From assembly GCA_000751295.2 (NCBI GenBank), contig CCMO02000001.1:5176951-5240950 (forward strand): a DNA stretch of 64,000 nt, given 5' to 3'. Shown here one piece after another: positions 15,758 to 23,399 of this stretch. The stretch's first letter is position 1. Each line of letters opens with the position of its first letter. This DNA is from a bacterium YEK0313. Its GTDB lineage: Bacteria; Pseudomonadota; Alphaproteobacteria; Rhizobiales; Phreatobacteraceae. A program made the position numbers and the translations under genes. Below the pieces are notes generated by a model that ran no database searches, had not been told where the DNA came from, and saw only the letters and a program-made list of their open reading frames with translations.

Positions 15758-16591
15758 TTGACGAGAGCCCAGGCGGCGGCCGCCGAACCCTCCTCCTTCG
15801 AGACCCGCATGGTCGATGTCCGCGGCCAGTTGCTGCGCGTCGGGCTCAAGCAGGGCGACAAGCGCAAGCCCGCGCTGCTGATGTTCAACGGCATCGGCGC
15901 CAATCTGGAGCTGGCGGCGCCCTTCTTCGAGGCGCTCGGCGACCGCGAGGCGCTGATCTTCGACATTCCCGGCATCGGTGGCTCGCCCGCGCCGCTGCTG
16001 CCCTATCGCCCCTCGACGCTGGCCGCCCTCGCTCATGACCTGATCGTCCAGCTCGGTTATGAGTGCGTCGACGTCTCCGGCGTCTCCTGGGGCGGCGGAC
16101 TCGCCCAGCAATTCGCCTTCCAGTTCCCGAAGGCCTGCCGCAAGCTCGTCCTGGTCGCGACCTCCGCCGGCATGATCATGGTGCCGGGCGCGCCGAACGT
16201 CCTGATGAAGATGGCGAGCCCCAAGCGCTATCTCGACCGGGACTATATGCGCTCGATCGCGGCCGAGATCTATGGCGGCGCCTTCCGCCGCAACCCGCAT
16301 CTGATCGAGCGGCACGCGGCCGGCATGCGCGGCTCGACCCAGTACGGCTATGCGCTGCAGCTGCTCGGCATGGTCGGCTGGACCAGCGTGCCCTGGCTCT
16401 GGATGCTGCAGCAGCCGACGCTGATCCTGTCGGGCACCGACGATCCGCTGATCCCGGTCGTCAATGCGAAGCTGCTCGCCACCCTCATTCCCAATGCGCG
16501 GCTGGAGCTCGTCGACGACGGCCACCTGTTCGTGGTGACCGACCCGGATCGGACGGCGCGCATGGTCGAGGCCTTCCTGGACGAAGCCTGA
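15758..16591 (+). CDS. phaZ: Intracellular PHA depolymerase (medium-chain-length type)
   Basis: A 277-residue alpha/beta-hydrolase that releases hydroxyacids from the PHA granule. It carries LLMFNGIGANLELAAPFFEA, DIPGIGGSPAP, the nucleophile box GVSWGGG (Ser110), the Asp pair of GTDDPLIP (228-229) and DDGHLF (His256). These match Pseudomonas PhaZ (283 residues) block by block, including FRRNPHLIERHA. The TTG at 15758 has AGGGA at seven bases and places the family N-terminus correctly; an in-frame ATG at 15686 would add 24 residues. It lies 127 bases after phaC on the same strand, probably cotranscribed. Confidence 0.9.
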   Translation: MTRAQAAAAEPSSFETRMVDVRGQLLRVGLKQGDKRKPALLMFNGIGANLELAAPFFEALGDREALIFDIPGIGGSPAPLLPYRPSTLAALAHDLIVQLGYECVDVSGVSWGGGLAQQFAFQFPKACRKLVLVATSAGMIMVPGAPNVLMKMASPKRYLDRDYMRSIAAEIYGGAFRRNPHLIERHAAGMRGSTQYGYALQLLGMVGWTSVPWLWMLQQPTLILSGTDDPLIPVVNAKLLATLIPNARLELVDDGHLFVVTDPDRTARMVEAFLDEA

Positions 16592-16607
16592 CCGCCGTCA
16601 GGCGGTC
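16590..16607. terminator. Hairpin shared by phaZ and the convergent gene
   Basis: GACCGCC / GGCGGTC with a four-base loop overlaps both stop codons of the convergent pair. No T-run follows, so termination strength is uncertain. Confidence 0.35.
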
Positions 16608-16894
16608 CCGGCCTTCAGTTCCTCGCCGACCATCGCCACCACTTTGACGAAGCTGCGCGCGGCATCGATCATGGCCGCGATGGCATTGAGCGTCGCCGAG
16701 GTCTCCTCGGACTCCGCGCGCAACGCATCAATCTGGCCCGTCATGCGCTGGACCGCTGCCGCATGGTAATGCGCGAGGCCGGCCGCAGCCGCTGCCATGC
16801 GCGCGAAGCCTCGTCCCGTCTCGCCGGCCTCGTTGAGCTCCATCGCCGCGCTGAGGGCCAGCAGATTGAATTGCGTGGCGATGCTGATGATCAT
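16598..16894 (-). CDS. Short chemoreceptor-signalling-domain-like protein
   Basis: 98 residues. The first 40 (IISIATQFNLLALSAAMELN followed by EAGETGRGFARMAAAAAGLA) mirror the highly conserved hairpin tip of methyl-accepting chemotaxis proteins, whose consensus is close to [26 protein letters not shown]. The remainder is helical. It lacks sensor, membrane, HAMP and methylation helices, and the hairpin residues are partly changed (SAAMELN for NAAIEAA). There is no clear ribosome site before the ATG. It is either a remnant of a receptor gene or a stand-alone interaction peptide; I favour a remnant. Confidence 0.5.
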   Translation of the reverse strand: MIISIATQFNLLALSAAMELNEAGETGRGFARMAAAAAGLAHYHAAAVQRMTGQIDALRAESEETSATLNAIAAMIDAARSFVKVVAMVGEELKAGTA

Positions 16895-17078
16895 GCGAAA
16901 GTTCCGGGATCGGGCGCCTGGCGGCTCGTTGAATCCGGGTGGAGGATGTCTGTCTTTCGTGCGAACTGGCACGCGGCGGCGGTCCGGTGCGAACGGAAGC
17001 GACGCGACACTAGAGGTTGTGAGGGACCAAGGATAGGCCCTACCGCGCTCGCGCCGGGGGAGCGGGACGCCACGGCGC

Positions 17079-18368
17079 CTATTTTGCGGTCTGAGCCGCT
17101 TCGCCGGCGCGCGCGCCGGCTTCCGCCTGCACGGCCAGGATCCGGTCGGCAAGGCTGAGCTCGCCCGCCTTGCCGGCCTTCGCGCCGGCCGGCCTGGCTG
17201 CGGCATAGGCGGCCAGCATCTGCTCGATCTTCGAATTCGGACCCTCGAGGAGCCGGGCGACCCGCGCCACCTCGGCGGCGACCTCGCTCACCCGGTCGCG
17301 CAGGATGGCGGTCTCCCGCCCGTCGCGCGCCTTGGCGGCCTCGATGTCGCGCTTCAGTGCGGAAAGCTCCCGCTGGATGCGCTCGCGATCCTCGCGCGCC
17401 TGGGCGAGCGATCCTTCGAGCAGCCCCTTTTCCGCCCTCAGCGTCTCGGCCGTCTCACGAAGGCCCTTGGCCGTCTCGGTGCTGCGCATCGCCTGTGCCG
17501 CCATCTTGGTCTTGAGCGCCTCGCGCTCGGCCTCGGCGCGCGCCCTCGCCTTCTCGGCCTCGTCGCGCGCCTCCTGTTCCCGCCGGGCCCGGTCCTGCTC
17601 GGACGCGACCTGCGCCTTCAGCGCCTCGATCTCCGCCTCGCGCGCCGCGCGCTCCGCGGTCTCGGCCTTCAGCCTGGCCTCCAGCGCCTTGATCGCGTCG
17701 CCGAGATCGCCGGCCCGCCGCCGCTCGTCGGTCAGCAGGTTCGACGTCTCGGCGAAGGACTGGCGATGGCCCGAAAGATCCGCCTCGGCCTCCGCCACGC
17801 GCTTCTCGAGCTGAGCGACCTGGCCGCGCAGGTTTTCCGTCTGGGTCCGCAGCGCCACGATCTCGACGCGCTGGCCGTCGCCTTCCGCGACCTTTTCGGT
17901 CAGCTCGCTGTCGAGCGCCGCAAGCTCGGCTTCCTTCTCGGCCAGGAGGCCCGCCGAGACGGTCAGCGCCTGCGCCTTCTCGGCATCGGCGGCCCGCGCC
18001 GCCTCCAGCGCCGCGCCGAGGCTCGCCTTGTCCGCCTCGAGCGCGGCGATCGTCTCGCCGCGCGCCATCAGCTTCGCGTCGAGATCACGGATCGTCTCGG
18101 TCTTGCGCGCGAGCTCGGCGGTCTGCCCGTTCAGCCGCTCGCGCAGCGCCTCGGCGGTCATTTCCAGCCGGCGCGCCGCGATCGCGAACTCGGCCCGGAG
18201 CTGATCCTTGTCCGCCTTGATCTCCGCCATCGACAGCGGCACCGCATTCTCGACCCGCCGGGTGGTCAGCCGCACGGCACGCCGCCAGACGGCCCCGAGA
18301 AGGCCGAGCGCCAGGAGCGCGGCCACCAGGAAGCCGAGGGCGAAGATCATGGCGGCCTCGATCGTCAC
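17079..18368 (-). CDS. Membrane-anchored coiled-coil protein
   Basis: 429 residues. An N-terminal transmembrane segment (MIFALGFLVAALLALGLLGA, about 7-26) is followed by basic residues, so the rest is cytoplasmic. Residues 50-380 are a nearly continuous coiled coil rich in Ala/Glu/Arg/Lys heptads (AELARKTETIRDLDAKLMAR, ALKRDIEAAKARDGRETAI). A short C-terminal region ends in LSLADRILAVQAEAG. It is like conserved hypothetical proteins of Bradyrhizobiaceae-related genomes. No function is known to me; such architecture often marks envelope or polarity scaffolds. Confidence 0.75.
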   Translation of the reverse strand: MTIEAAMIFALGFLVAALLALGLLGAVWRRAVRLTTRRVENAVPLSMAEIKADKDQLRAEFAIAARRLEMTAEALRERLNGQTAELARKTETIRDLDAKLMARGETIAALEADKASLGAALEAARAADAEKAQALTVSAGLLAEKEAELAALDSELTEKVAEGDGQRVEIVALRTQTENLRGQVAQLEKRVAEAEADLSGHRQSFAETSNLLTDERRRAGDLGDAIKALEARLKAETAERAAREAEIEALKAQVASEQDRARREQEARDEAEKARARAEAEREALKTKMAAQAMRSTETAKGLRETAETLRAEKGLLEGSLAQAREDRERIQRELSALKRDIEAAKARDGRETAILRDRVSEVAAEVARVARLLEGPNSKIEQMLAAYAAARPAGAKAGKAGELSLADRILAVQAEAGARAGEAAQTAK

Positions 18369-18420
18369 GACCGCATCACTCCGGTTCGCGTGTCAGGGTC
18401 CGTCCCCTTCTGCCATGGCA

Positions 18421-18448
18421 AAACGGCCGCGGAAAGGTCCGCGGCCGT
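18421..18448 (-). terminator. Terminator of eipA
   Basis: Perfect 11-bp stem ACGGCCGCGGA / TCCGCGGCCGT with a four-base loop. On the minus strand the distal side is followed by TTTT, consistent with termination of the eipA transcript. Confidence 0.7.
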
Positions 18449-18495
18449 CGGATGAGCGGCCTCCGGGCCGCGCCGGGAGGCGTTCGGCAATATGG

Positions 18496-19095
18496 TCAGA
18501 ACGGGTTCCAGGTCGCGGAAGGCGTGAATTTGAGATAGCCGCCGCTGACCCCGAGCCGGGCGCCGACACCGGTCCGGATCGGCACTACCATCATGTTGTC
18601 GGCGGCCAGCGCCGTCATGCCGAGGCCGCCGACCAGATAGGCCGAGCCATCGATGCCGCCGAAACGGCGGTAGAGGTCCTCGGGGCTGCGGACCCGATAG
18701 CCGAGCATCATGGTGCGCGCGCCGTCGCCGCCGAAATCGAAGCCGAGCGATGGCCCCTGCCAGAACACTTTCGCATCGGCGCCGCCCTTGGTGTAAAGCA
18801 TGCCCTCGCCGTAGCGCAGGCCGGCGAAGAAGGCGCCGCCGCCCTCCTGGCCGAGAATATAGGCGCTCGGGTGGCCCCATTGCTGGGTGGCGCGCTCGAC
18901 GAGATTGGCGAGCCCGCGGGCCGCGCCGCCGAAGAAGCGGTGGCCGGCGGCGATCACCTCGTTGCCCGAATAGGTCTGCGGCGTTTCCGACTGGAAGGAA
19001 CGCTGCGCGAAAGCCTGGCGATCAAGCCCGATCAGCGCGGTTGCGCTGAGGCCGGCCAGGATCGTCCGCCGATCGAACTTTTCAAGTTTGCGCAT
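18496..19095 (-). CDS. eipA: EipA-family envelope integrity protein (DUF1134)
   Basis: 199 residues. The N-terminus RRTILAGLSATALIGLDRQ looks like a twin-arginine or Sec signal, with cleavage after QAFA, so the protein is exported. The body has the DUF1134 signature: GGAARGLANLVERATQQWG, SAYILGQEGGGAFFAGLRYG, GSAYLVGGLGMTALAA, and a Gly-rich beta-barrel-like C-terminus ending TWNPF. In Brucella the DUF1134 protein EipA is a periplasmic small beta-barrel needed for cell-envelope integrity. The signature is strong; the role is inferred from that family. Confidence 0.85.
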   Translation of the reverse strand: MRKLEKFDRRTILAGLSATALIGLDRQAFAQRSFQSETPQTYSGNEVIAAGHRFFGGAARGLANLVERATQQWGHPSAYILGQEGGGAFFAGLRYGEGMLYTKGGADAKVFWQGPSLGFDFGGDGARTMMLGYRVRSPEDLYRRFGGIDGSAYLVGGLGMTALAADNMMVVPIRTGVGARLGVSGGYLKFTPSATWNPF

Positions 19096-19281
19096 GAGTC
19101 ATCCTCGCGGCATCTGGCGCCCGTGGCTGCGGGCGCTCCCTTGCGGAAAAAAATGGTAGGGGATGAAGGTAACGATTTGGTCACCAGGTCATAATTTCGA
19201 TGTTCTCGGTAACCAAACGCACACCCTGAATTGCCAAGCTCGGCCAGCGATTCGTGAGTTTTTGTAGATTTGAGGACGAAA

Positions 19282-19797
19282 ATGTCGGTGATGAGGCAGT
19301 TCGTGCGCCCGCTGGCCTGGACCCTGGCCGTGACCGGCCTTTACGCGGGCTTTGCGGTGATCATCGCCATGGCCGACGGCCAGTCGTCGAGCCGCGCCGC
19401 CACCACGGAGCGGATCGTCACCGACCGGATGACCGGGCTCGCTCTCTACGGCGTCGATCCCGTCGCCTATTTCACCGACGGCGCGCCGCGCGAGGGCCTG
19501 CGCGACTATGAACTGCCCTGGCACGGCGCCACCTGGCGTTTCCTGAACGAGGGCAACCGCGCCGCCTTCATGCGCGATCCCTCGGTCTATGAGCCGCGCT
19601 TCGGCGGCTACGACCCCATCGCCGTCGGCGAAGGCAATCCCGCAAGCGGCCATCCCTCGGTCTGGAGCATCCACGAGGACCGCCTCTACGTGTTCCATTC
19701 CGAGCGCAACCGCCAGCGTTTCGCCGCCGATCCGGACGGCGCGATCGCCAGGGCCGATGGCCAGTGGCCGGCGGTGCTCGCAACGCTCGTGCCCTGA
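19282..19797 (+). CDS. YHS-domain protein with N-terminal signal anchor
   Basis: 171 residues. An N-terminal hydrophobic segment (WTLAVTGLYAGFAVIIAMA, about 11-29) is followed by a YHS-type domain: GLALYGVDPVAYFTDGAPRE, WHGATWRFLNEGNRAAFMRD, PRFGGYDPIAVGEG, LYVFHSERNRQRFAADP. YHS domains are found in metal-linked and secreted proteins; the classical Cys metal ligand is absent here. Start choice: AGGA five bases before the ATG at 19282; a TTG 12 bases upstream is in frame but overlaps that site. It is divergent from eipA across 186 bases. Function unknown. Confidence 0.8.
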   Translation: MSVMRQFVRPLAWTLAVTGLYAGFAVIIAMADGQSSSRAATTERIVTDRMTGLALYGVDPVAYFTDGAPREGLRDYELPWHGATWRFLNEGNRAAFMRDPSVYEPRFGGYDPIAVGEGNPASGHPSVWSIHEDRLYVFHSERNRQRFAADPDGAIARADGQWPAVLATLVP

Positions 19798-19911
19798 CGG
19801 CCGCCCCCGGCCGCGGCGCCCGCGCGCGGCCGATCCCAGGCCCGGCCTTGCGCTCATCGCGCCGTCTTCTGCTATAGCAGCGCCTCCAGGATCACACGGG
19901 AGCGCGCAGCC

Positions 19912-20661
19912 ATGACCATTTCCAGCGACGAGGACCTGATCGGGCTGCAGGCGATCGGCCGCATCGTCGCGCGCGTGCTGGAAGCCATGGGCAAGGCGAT
20001 CGAGCCGGGCATGACCACCGCGGAGCTGGACCAGCTCGGCCGCGCCCTTCTGGATCAGGCCGGCGCCCGCCCCGCGCCGGAAATGGCCTATGGCTTTCCG
20101 GGCGCGACCTGCATCAGCGTCAATGAGGAGATCGCCCACGGCATTCCCGGCCCCCGCGTGATCCGGGCCGGCGACCTCATCAATATCGACGTGTCAGCGG
20201 AAAAGGACGGCCTGTTTGCCGACACCGGTGCCTCCTTCCCGGTTCCGCCGGTCACGCCGAAGATCCAGAAGCTGTGCCGCGACGGCCGGCGGGCCATGTG
20301 GGCGGGCATTGGCGAGGTGTCGAGCGGCCGGCCGCTCGCCGGCATCGGCGAAGCCGTCGGCACCTTTGCCCGGCGCCACGGCTATACGCTGGTGCGCAAC
20401 CTCGCGAGCCACGGCGTCGGCCATTCCCTGCACGAGGAGCCGACGGAGATCGCCACCTGGCCGGACCGGTCCGAGCGCCGGCGGATCGGCGAGGGCCAGG
20501 TCTTCACGGTCGAGCCGTTCCTGTCGCTCGGCGCCGAATGGGCGGAGGACGGAGAGGACGACTGGACGCTGTACGCGACGCCGCTGGCGCCCACCGTGCA
20601 ATATGAGCACACGGTGGTGGCGACGCGCCGCGGCGCCGTCGTGGTGACCCTGCCCGGCTGA
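19912..20661 (+). CDS. map: Type I methionine aminopeptidase
   Basis: A 249-residue cytosolic metalloprotease removing N-terminal Met. The five metal ligands are all visible: Asp of NIDVSAE, Asp of FADTGAS, His of GVGHSLHE, Glu of FTVEPFL and Glu of QYEHTVV. The pita-bread fold blocks YGFPGATCISVNEEIAHGIP and NLASHGVGHSLHEEPTEIAT are typical of type Ia enzymes. It lacks the N-terminal zinc-finger extension. Because it lies among miscellaneous genes rather than beside ribosomal protein genes, it could be an additional copy of map in this genome. Confidence 0.93.
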   Translation: MTISSDEDLIGLQAIGRIVARVLEAMGKAIEPGMTTAELDQLGRALLDQAGARPAPEMAYGFPGATCISVNEEIAHGIPGPRVIRAGDLINIDVSAEKDGLFADTGASFPVPPVTPKIQKLCRDGRRAMWAGIGEVSSGRPLAGIGEAVGTFARRHGYTLVRNLASHGVGHSLHEEPTEIATWPDRSERRRIGEGQVFTVEPFLSLGAEWAEDGEDDWTLYATPLAPTVQYEHTVVATRRGAVVVTLPG

Positions 20662-20666
20662 CCGAC

Positions 20667-21047
20667 TTATTCCGGCGCGTGGCAGACCGCTTCGATATTG
20701 TAGCCGTCGGGATCGAGCACGAAGGCGCCGTAATAGGTCGGGTGATAGTGCTCGCGGATGCCCGGCGCGCCGTTGTCGGTGCCGCCGGCTGCCAGCGCCG
20801 CCTTGTGGAAGGCGTCGACCTGCGAGCGGGACGCCGCCTTGAAGGCGACATGGACGCGCCCGCCGGCCGCGCCGCCGACGCTGACCCAGAAGAACGGATG
20901 GTCGCTGCCGAAGCCGGTCACCTCGCGGCCGGGGTCGTCGAATGCCATCATCGGCTTGATGCCGAGCGGCGCGAGCGCCGCCTCGTAGAAGGCGCGCGAC
21001 CGGCGATAGTCGCTGGTCGAAATGCCCAGGTGATCCAGTCCGCTCAT
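20667..21047 (-). CDS. VOC family protein (glyoxalase/bleomycin-resistance fold)
   Basis: 126 residues forming one vicinal-oxygen-chelate module: LDHLGISTSDYRRSRAFYEA (His ligand), HVAFKAASRSQVDAFHKAAL (second His) and YYGAFVLDPDGYNIEAVCHA (Glu ligand). This His-His-Glu set fits a metal-binding dioxygenase or isomerase-like protein. I chose the second of two adjacent ATGs because GGGAGG then sits at five bases. Convergent with map, five bases apart. Substrate unknown. Confidence 0.85.
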   Translation of the reverse strand: MSGLDHLGISTSDYRRSRAFYEAALAPLGIKPMMAFDDPGREVTGFGSDHPFFWVSVGGAAGGRVHVAFKAASRSQVDAFHKAALAAGGTDNGAPGIREHYHPTYYGAFVLDPDGYNIEAVCHAPE

Positions 21048-21105
21048 CATGGCCTCCCGAAAAGCCGGCGCCGCGGCGGCGCCGGATGCCGGCTCCATTG
21101 TCGGA

Positions 21106-22077
21106 CTAGATCACCTGATTGGCCAGCGTGGTCTCGCCGCGGCCGAGACGCGCGAGGTTCTCGACGAGCAGGTCGATGACGCGATCCTCATAGGCCGCCG
21201 TCTCGCCGCCGACATGCGGCGTGATCAGCACGTTCTCGAAGCCCCAGAGCGGCGACGCCTCGGCCAGCGGCTCCTCGGCGGTCACGTCGAGGCCGGCGCC
21301 GGCAATGCGGCCCGCGCCGAGCGCCGCGATCAGCGCCTCCTCGTCGACCACCTTGCCGCGCGCGCAATTGACCAGCAGCGCCGAGGGCTTCATGCGCGCC
21401 AGCATGCCGGCATCGATGAGATGGGTGGTTTCGGGCGTCAGCGGGCAGGTGAGCGCCACGATGTCGGCCGTGGCGACCGCCTCGGCAAGGCGATCGGGCG
21501 GGATCAATTGGTCGACATTGTCGATCCGCGCCGAGAGGTCGCGCTTCACGCCGGTGACCTTCATGTCGAAGGCGCGGGCGAAGCGGGCGAGCCTCAGGCC
21601 GATGCCGCCGAGGCCGACGATGACCAGCGACTTGCCGGCGAGTTCGTCCTCGCGCGCCGCCGGATCGCCGATCATCGGCCGCCAGAAACGCTTCGCCTGG
21701 TTGTCCCGGCTCGTATGGATCTTGCGGGTGAGAGCGAGGATCAGCCCCATCGCGTGCTCGGCCACCGCATTGGCATTGACGCCCTGGGCGCTGGCCAGGC
21801 GGATGTTGCGTGCCCTGAGGTCGGCGAGATTGTACTGGTCGAGGCCGGCGCTGATCGACTGGATGAAGCGCAGCCTGGTCGCGCGCTCGACCGGCGCGTT
21901 GCGCCACATGCCGGAAACGACGATGACGTCGGCTTCGCCGATGCGCGCCGCGAACTCCTCAGCGCTGCGCACCTCGAAGGACCTCAGGCCGGTGCCGCGC
22001 CGGGCAAAGGCCTCGCCCATCCGGTAGGCGGCATGGGCAAAGCAGATGGTGAGGTCGGCGGGGGCTGGAAAGGACAT
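21106..22077 (-). CDS. D-2-hydroxyacid dehydrogenase
   Basis: A 323-residue NAD(P)-dependent dehydrogenase of the D-isomer-specific family (glyoxylate/hydroxypyruvate reductase, phosphoglycerate dehydrogenase relatives). The Rossmann motif is VIVGLGGIGLRLARFARAFD. The catalytic set is Arg of VNCARGKVVDEEAL, Glu of LDVTAEEPL and His of ITPHVGGETA. AEHAMGLILALTRKIH is the usual interface helix. There is no C-terminal ACT domain, so it is not a classical SerA. The ATG at 22077 begins MSFPAPADL; longer frames lack similarity. The physiological acid is not evident. Confidence 0.9.
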   Translation of the reverse strand: MSFPAPADLTICFAHAAYRMGEAFARRGTGLRSFEVRSAEEFAARIGEADVIVVSGMWRNAPVERATRLRFIQSISAGLDQYNLADLRARNIRLASAQGVNANAVAEHAMGLILALTRKIHTSRDNQAKRFWRPMIGDPAAREDELAGKSLVIVGLGGIGLRLARFARAFDMKVTGVKRDLSARIDNVDQLIPPDRLAEAVATADIVALTCPLTPETTHLIDAGMLARMKPSALLVNCARGKVVDEEALIAALGAGRIAGAGLDVTAEEPLAEASPLWGFENVLITPHVGGETAAYEDRVIDLLVENLARLGRGETTLANQVI

Positions 22078-22220
22078 GGCGGCTCGGGCTTCTCTGGCTC
22101 GGGTGGACCATGCCGTGGCCGGCGGGCGAGACAGCCCGCACGGCCGCGACGATGAGGCCAAGGACTTGCCGCGATCAGCCCCGCCCCGTCAAATCCTCCG
22201 CCCGCATGCCGCCCCTGCCC

Positions 22221-23213
22221 TCAGCCGGCAGCGCGCAGCGGCCAGCGCGAGGCGGCGGCGAGCGCGGCCTGGGCTTCGCCATATTCGCGCTTCAGGCGGG
22301 CGACCAGTTCGCCGGCCGGCTGGACCTGCTGGATGGCGCCGATGCCCTGGCCCGAGCCCCAGATGTCGCGCCAGGCCTTGCTCTTCGACGAGCCGCCCGA
22401 GCCGAAGCCCATCTGCGAGGGGTCGCCGTTCGGCAGGTTGTCCGGATCGAGGCCGGCATTGACGATGGAGGCACGCAGATAATTGCCGTGCACGCCGGTG
22501 AACAGGCTCGAATAGACGATGTCGGCCGCCTTGCTCTCGACGATCGCCTGCTTGTAGGCCTCGGTGGCATTGGCCTCCCGCGTCGCGATGAAGGCCGACC
22601 CGATATAGGCGAGGTCGGCGCCCATGGCCTGCGCGGCGAGCACCGCCCGGCCGGTGGCGATGGCGCCCGACAGCGCCAGTGGGCCGTCGAAGAACTGGCG
22701 GATCTCCTGGATCAGCGCGATCGGCGAGGTCGTGCCGGCATGGCCGCCGGCGCCGGCGGCGACCGCGATCAGGCCGTCCGCGCCCTTTTCCAGCGCCTTG
22801 CGGGCATGGGTGATGTTGATGACGTCGTGCAGCGTGATGCCGCCGTAGGAATGGATCGCCTCGTTCAGCTCGGGCCGCGCGCCCAGCGAGGTGATGACGA
22901 TGGGCACCTTGTATTTGACGCAGAGATCGAGGTCGTGGCCGAGACGGTCGTTCGACTTGTGCACGATCTGGTTGACCGCGAATGGCGCCGACGGCGCATG
23001 CGGGTTGGCTTCGTCGTAGGCGCCGAGCTCGTCGATGATCCGCTTCAGCCAGTCCTCCAGAACCGGGCCCGGCCGGGCGTTGAGCGCCGGGAACGAGCCG
23101 ACGATGCCGGCCTTGCACTGGGCGATGACGAGATCCGGATTGGAGACGATGAACAGCGGCGAGCCGATGACCGGAAGCTGCAGGCGGCCGGCGAGCGAAG
23201 CGGGAAGCGTCAT
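22221..23213 (-). CDS. Nitronate monooxygenase family flavoprotein
   Basis: 330 residues folding as an FMN TIM barrel. LQLPVIGSPLFIVSNPDLVI begins the barrel, VAAGAGGHAGTTSPIALI carries the conserved GGHAG His next to FMN, and ALSGAIATGRAVLAAQAMGA and DLAYIGSAFIAT form the phosphate-binding end. The family oxidises alkyl nitronates or nitroalkanes, and several members act instead as enoyl reductase-like or unknown flavoproteins. The ATG at 23213 starts MTLPASLAG; the frame upstream is open but lacks family features. Downstream of flbD but separated by a hairpin, so probably not part of the flagellar operon. Confidence 0.87.
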   Translation of the reverse strand: MTLPASLAGRLQLPVIGSPLFIVSNPDLVIAQCKAGIVGSFPALNARPGPVLEDWLKRIIDELGAYDEANPHAPSAPFAVNQIVHKSNDRLGHDLDLCVKYKVPIVITSLGARPELNEAIHSYGGITLHDVINITHARKALEKGADGLIAVAAGAGGHAGTTSPIALIQEIRQFFDGPLALSGAIATGRAVLAAQAMGADLAYIGSAFIATREANATEAYKQAIVESKAADIVYSSLFTGVHGNYLRASIVNAGLDPDNLPNGDPSQMGFGSGGSSKSKAWRDIWGSGQGIGAIQQVQPAGELVARLKREYGEAQAALAAASRWPLRAAG

Positions 23214-23320
23214 GGGGTTCGAGCGATCCAGGGCTGTTGAACGTGTATAGGCACGATCATGAAAGCCCATCGCGTGCGGATGCGGAAGTCCCCCAAGCGG
23301 CCGGTTCGCATTTTCCCGCA

Positions 23321-23349
23321 AGGCCAGGCGGGGACAGCCCCGCCGGCCT
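23321..23349 (-). terminator. Hairpin downstream of flbD
   Basis: A 13-position stem with one mismatch (AGGCCaGGCGGGG / CCCCGCCgGGCCT, four-base loop) 50 bases beyond the flbD stop. No T-run follows on the minus strand. Candidate 3' end of the fliF-flbD operon. Confidence 0.45.
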
Positions 23350-23399
23350 GCTGGAACGGCCGGCGCTGACCGGGCGCGCCACCGCCCTCCCCGGCGGGA

